DNA from: Fragilaria radians
Lineage: Eukaryota > Bacillariophyta > Fragilariophyceae > Fragilariales > Fragilariaceae
Length of the DNA stretch: 35,447 nucleotides
Assembly (NCBI GenBank): GCA_900642245.1
Contig: CAAAJI010000383.1
Span: 1 to 35,447, forward strand
Reading direction: 5' to 3'
The notes under the pieces are model-generated. The model was not told the DNA's origin. It made no database searches and was given only the letters and a program-made list of their open reading frames with translations. The translations under genes and the position numbers were made by a program. Below, one piece after another: positions 32,440 to 35,447 of the stretch. Each line of letters begins with the position of its first letter. Position 1 is the first letter of the stretch.

Positions 32440-32880
32440 TGATGTGATAATGCTGATAAAAATTCCAACCATTCCTTTGCGGTGTGTTCAGAAAGAGGTA
32501 TCACGATGGAAATGACAGCACCTTACATACCCCAAAGGAATGGTGTGGTAGAAAGATAACTTAACATATAGCCAGAAACAGGGCCTTACCCATGATGATA
32601 TCTGCAAGCCTTAGCTCTAGTTTTCAGAACAGGCTTTGGAAAGAAGCAATTCATATAGGAACCAAGATAGGTAACATTTTTACCTTTTTCGAGGAAGTCT
32701 CCTCAATTGATGTTTTTGGGTTAGAAAACAAAATCACCACCTCCTTGCAGCCCTTTGAAAGAGTTGCGTACGTTATTACTATTCGCTCCAACTTTCATAT
32801 TTGTGCTCATTTTTTGTTTCCAAAACTAAACTCAATTACCGTATGTATGTCTGCATTATATAATTGCAGATCCTAACGCT
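32440..32880 (+). pseudogene. Ty1/copia integrase relic
   Basis: A plus-strand frame reads DNADKNSNHSFAVCSERGIT and then TAPYIPQRNGVVER, up to 32556. The first Asp (32446-32448) and the final Glu (32551-32553) are 34 residues apart, fitting the D-35-E core of retroviral-type integrases. After stops at 32557 a shifted frame continues as MMISASLSSSFQNRLWKEAI and, further on, LQPFERVAYV, corresponding to the region after the core. The first catalytic Asp region and the rest of pol are missing or unreadable. It is dead. Confidence 0.75.
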
Positions 32881-33114
32881 TCAATGATGACCATGATGAC
32901 AAACGTTGTAACACAATTTGTATCAAAATTCAAGATCACATTCACGCATAATGATGGTAGAATGTGCAAATATATTGGATCATAGAGTATGCTTACTTGC
33001 ACTATGTGTTGTTGAAATTGGAACGTAAATACTAGGCTAGGCTTTGTCTCCTACTAGGCTTTCAGGGAAAATTTGAAAACTTGCTACCATTTGACGACAA
33101 CAACCGGCTACTCC

Positions 33115-35447
33115 ATGGAATCCTCTCGAATGGACGAGGAGAATAGCGTCAACGACTTCAAAGAGAATGACGCGAATCGAAATGATACCTTGCACAATAA
33201 AAGTAGACGAAAAACTGCCAACAAATTTCGGAATCAAAGGAATACTCACGAAGATACATTCCAATCCACCAAAATTACAACGGTACATCATATTTTAGAA
33301 GGTTACGATTCTTCCGAAATTCTACAATTATTACCAGGAGAAAATTGGTTGCGTCTTATGACAATTACTAGTGGATTGAAATTCCTAGCGGACGACAAGG
33401 ATGACGAAGATACACAACAACAACAACAACAACAACAAGAAAAAGAAGAAGAAGAAGATGACCATCGAGATGATATTCCAATACCTTCTATCCTTTCCTT
33501 ACAGGAAGTTGGAACAGTACAGTGGCCAACTGAGGATTGTTATATATGTATCGACATAGATCAGGATGTAGCTACTGTAAAGGATATGAGAAATTGGATT
33601 CCATCCGATTCCGAAAGAAGTGTCGCGAATGGACCAAACTTTCTCCTATGTCTACAAAAAAAGAAGCGTCATGATTCTTCATTTCCAAAGAATACTCGTC
33701 GTCCAAGTACACAAAGCTGTAATAGTAATATGGATAATCATATGACTCATTTGCAAGACAATAACAATACGCAAAGTTTATCGGATGACGACGACGACAA
33801 CAATGCTAATAATAATAATGATGAGGATGAAGATCATGAAGACCTCCTTGTATCACAAATTGGAAGAATTACCCCGACGTCAATTACGAGTACTTCATCC
33901 TGGAGATCGATTGTGTACTATTACCCTTCCAGCAGTAGTAGATTCAACTCAACAGGGTACAAATTCGGAGGTAGATCCAACACAACAAGAAAAATCTGGA
34001 ATATTGGGACTTATCTTAACCTATCAACAATATTGTGGATCGGATAACTTACGGTCTCCTACACAAATGTCACAGCTAACCATGGGATCAACTCTAGCAT
34101 CACCAGCAGTCCATACAATCAATACCAACAAGAACAACAACAACATACATTTAAAACCAAAGAGTCCTCTCACATCGATTGTCATACCGTCTAGTATTCC
34201 AGAAGAATCTCCTCCCTGCCACTCAAGATACGGACCTACAAGAAACAGTATTGGAAGAAGCACTTCAGAAACATTCCATTCAACATCATTATGATGATAA
34301 TGACCAACCTATTCAGGATGAAACGGATGATGATCACCATGATAATGACGATGATGATGATGATGGACAGCCAACTCAGGCATTAATTCAATTGGCAACA
34401 CAAGAAGAAAAGGAAATAGAGAAACATCCGTATTTCGATTCAACAGTGGATACATCACCCTCTGATCCAAGAAAAAAATTGGATATGGAAAAGGAATATT
34501 GTTTCACGGAACATAAAAGGGAAAAAATGGATTCCTTGTCCTGTAAGGATCTTTCAAAGCATGATTCCTTCGTCGTCGATTCTAATAAAGTCATCATTCC
34601 ATCACCCGACAAAAATGATGTCAATCCCAATCAAATTGATTTTGAGGATGATGATACCACGGTTATGAGTTCGGACAATAAATTTTCTGGCACTACCGAA
34701 GTAAGTGATACAGCTAAACTGCTGGAGGAACCCAAGCAGCGTTTCCCATTATCGGTTTTAAAAGACAAAACGATTCCTGCCATAAATGTCGTGAATCTAG
34801 GGCCCAAACAAAGCAGGACACAAAGAATGCAAAGAAACATGATAGTATCGATCCTAGCGATCTTTCAGAAATGGAAGATATTACCATGAATAGTACTTCC
34901 TTGAAGACGAAAGAAAGCACCAACTTGCCTTTCCAGCCTCCAGTTATCCAAGATGACAAGGAAATTCTGGATGATCCAGAAGATGACCTTACATCTGTCC
35001 CACCACAAGTTTCCTTTCGATTGGTCCAAAACCAACCAAATGTCAAATCAAGACTATCGAATGTATCCGAAACTATCGGGAAAAGTGATGGTGTTGTAGA
35101 AGAAAATAACAAAACAAAAACCAGTGTGCCAAAAAAACCATCAACTACTTCCAGAATAACCAGAGGAAGTCTTTCAAAAAAATCCAAGCAACCCACCTCG
35201 GGAGAAGACCATACTCAAATTCCAGGTACATCACAATGTTCCGATGGTACACGCAAGAAACGTAAGTGTTCTCAGACATTGCCAAATATCGTTGGAATCA
35301 AAACCGAGAATTTATCAATACCTTATCCATCCATATGCGACCCACCGCCTCCGCCGGCGTCCTCGTCGTCCTTGACCACTTCCAACAATCGAAAGCGCAA
35401 GGCTAACAATCTTAGTAAAGTGGAATCAGAAGCATTGGAACCACGTC
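33115..35447 (+). CDS. Acidic low-complexity, probably nuclear protein (frames broken, runs off right edge)
   Basis: It starts at the ATG at 33115 (MESSRMDEEN). The upstream TTG at 33073 is not a likely start. Coding-like sequence occupies one frame to about 33850, shifts by +1 until about 34200, shifts again until about 34800, then returns to the second frame and stays open to the end of the window. The content is consistent: a small folded-looking part (about residues 55-90 and 130-185, including WPTEDCYICIDIDQD), eight Gln from CAA codons (33415-33438), Asp/Asn/Glu-rich tracts (about 33785-33840 and 34310-34370), then a Ser/Lys-rich part with basic clusters RKKRK and NRKRK resembling nuclear localisation signals. 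I do not recognise the family. Unrecognised introns, assembly indels or decay could each explain the frame changes. Confidence 0.5.
33415..33438 (+). repeat. (CAA)8 microsatellite coding polyglutamine
   Basis: Eight CAA codons in frame inside the right-edge gene, followed directly by Lys/Glu-rich codons. Confidence 0.95.

Overview
This window looks like a nuclear contig of a diatom. The inference rests on several things seen together: AT-rich intergenic DNA, very short GT-AG introns (57-68 bp), secreted Pro/Ser/Thr/Lys-rich proteins built from PTK-type repeats, and many decayed Ty1/copia remnants of the kind common in diatoms. The species cannot be named from the sequence alone.

The main content is a family of large ATPases, each with an N-terminal AAA_16/STAND-type NTPase (Walker A GEEGIGKT or GDEGMGKT, Walker B ending in MDN or LDD) followed by a long helical TPR-like region. 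Their order of motifs matches the central ATP-binding module of bacterial 'predicted ATPase' (COG3899-type) proteins, which there usually sits between a Ser/Thr kinase and a histidine kinase. Here both kinase ends are absent. Five loci are present: a 5' part at the left edge (1-408, minus), a short relic (about 10710-10870, minus), a full-length but damaged copy (15956-19045, minus), an intact copy of 1040 aa (21542-24788, plus) and an intact copy of 1014 aa (25553-28716, minus). The three long copies share two introns at identical codon positions and phases, so they arose by DNA-level duplication.

Two predicted secreted, repeat-rich proteins lie between these loci: 6429-7691 (420 aa, PTK repeats then PS/PT repeats) and 13781-15136 (451 aa, with five 60-bp tandem repeats). 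The 3' flank of the first is duplicated at about 9118-9567. The junction of that duplicate carries a telomere-like CCCTAA tract and a retroelement gag fragment.

The rest is largely a retroelement graveyard: copia RT/RNase H (2770-3942, plus), copia pre-integrase/integrase (4440-5750, minus), gag pieces (8801-9062 and about 9590-10130), a possible LINE end (10400-10665), copia integrase (32440-32880, plus), two diverged LTR-like sequences (2401-2640 and 11657-11900), and a dispersed repeat shared by 887-2750 and 10860-12540. At the right edge (33115 onward) is an acidic, low-complexity, probably nuclear protein gene whose reading frame changes at least three times. A 41-base assembly gap sits at 13604-13644.

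No rRNA, convincing tRNA or CRISPR array was seen. All similarity statements are by eye and from family knowledge; no database search was possible.
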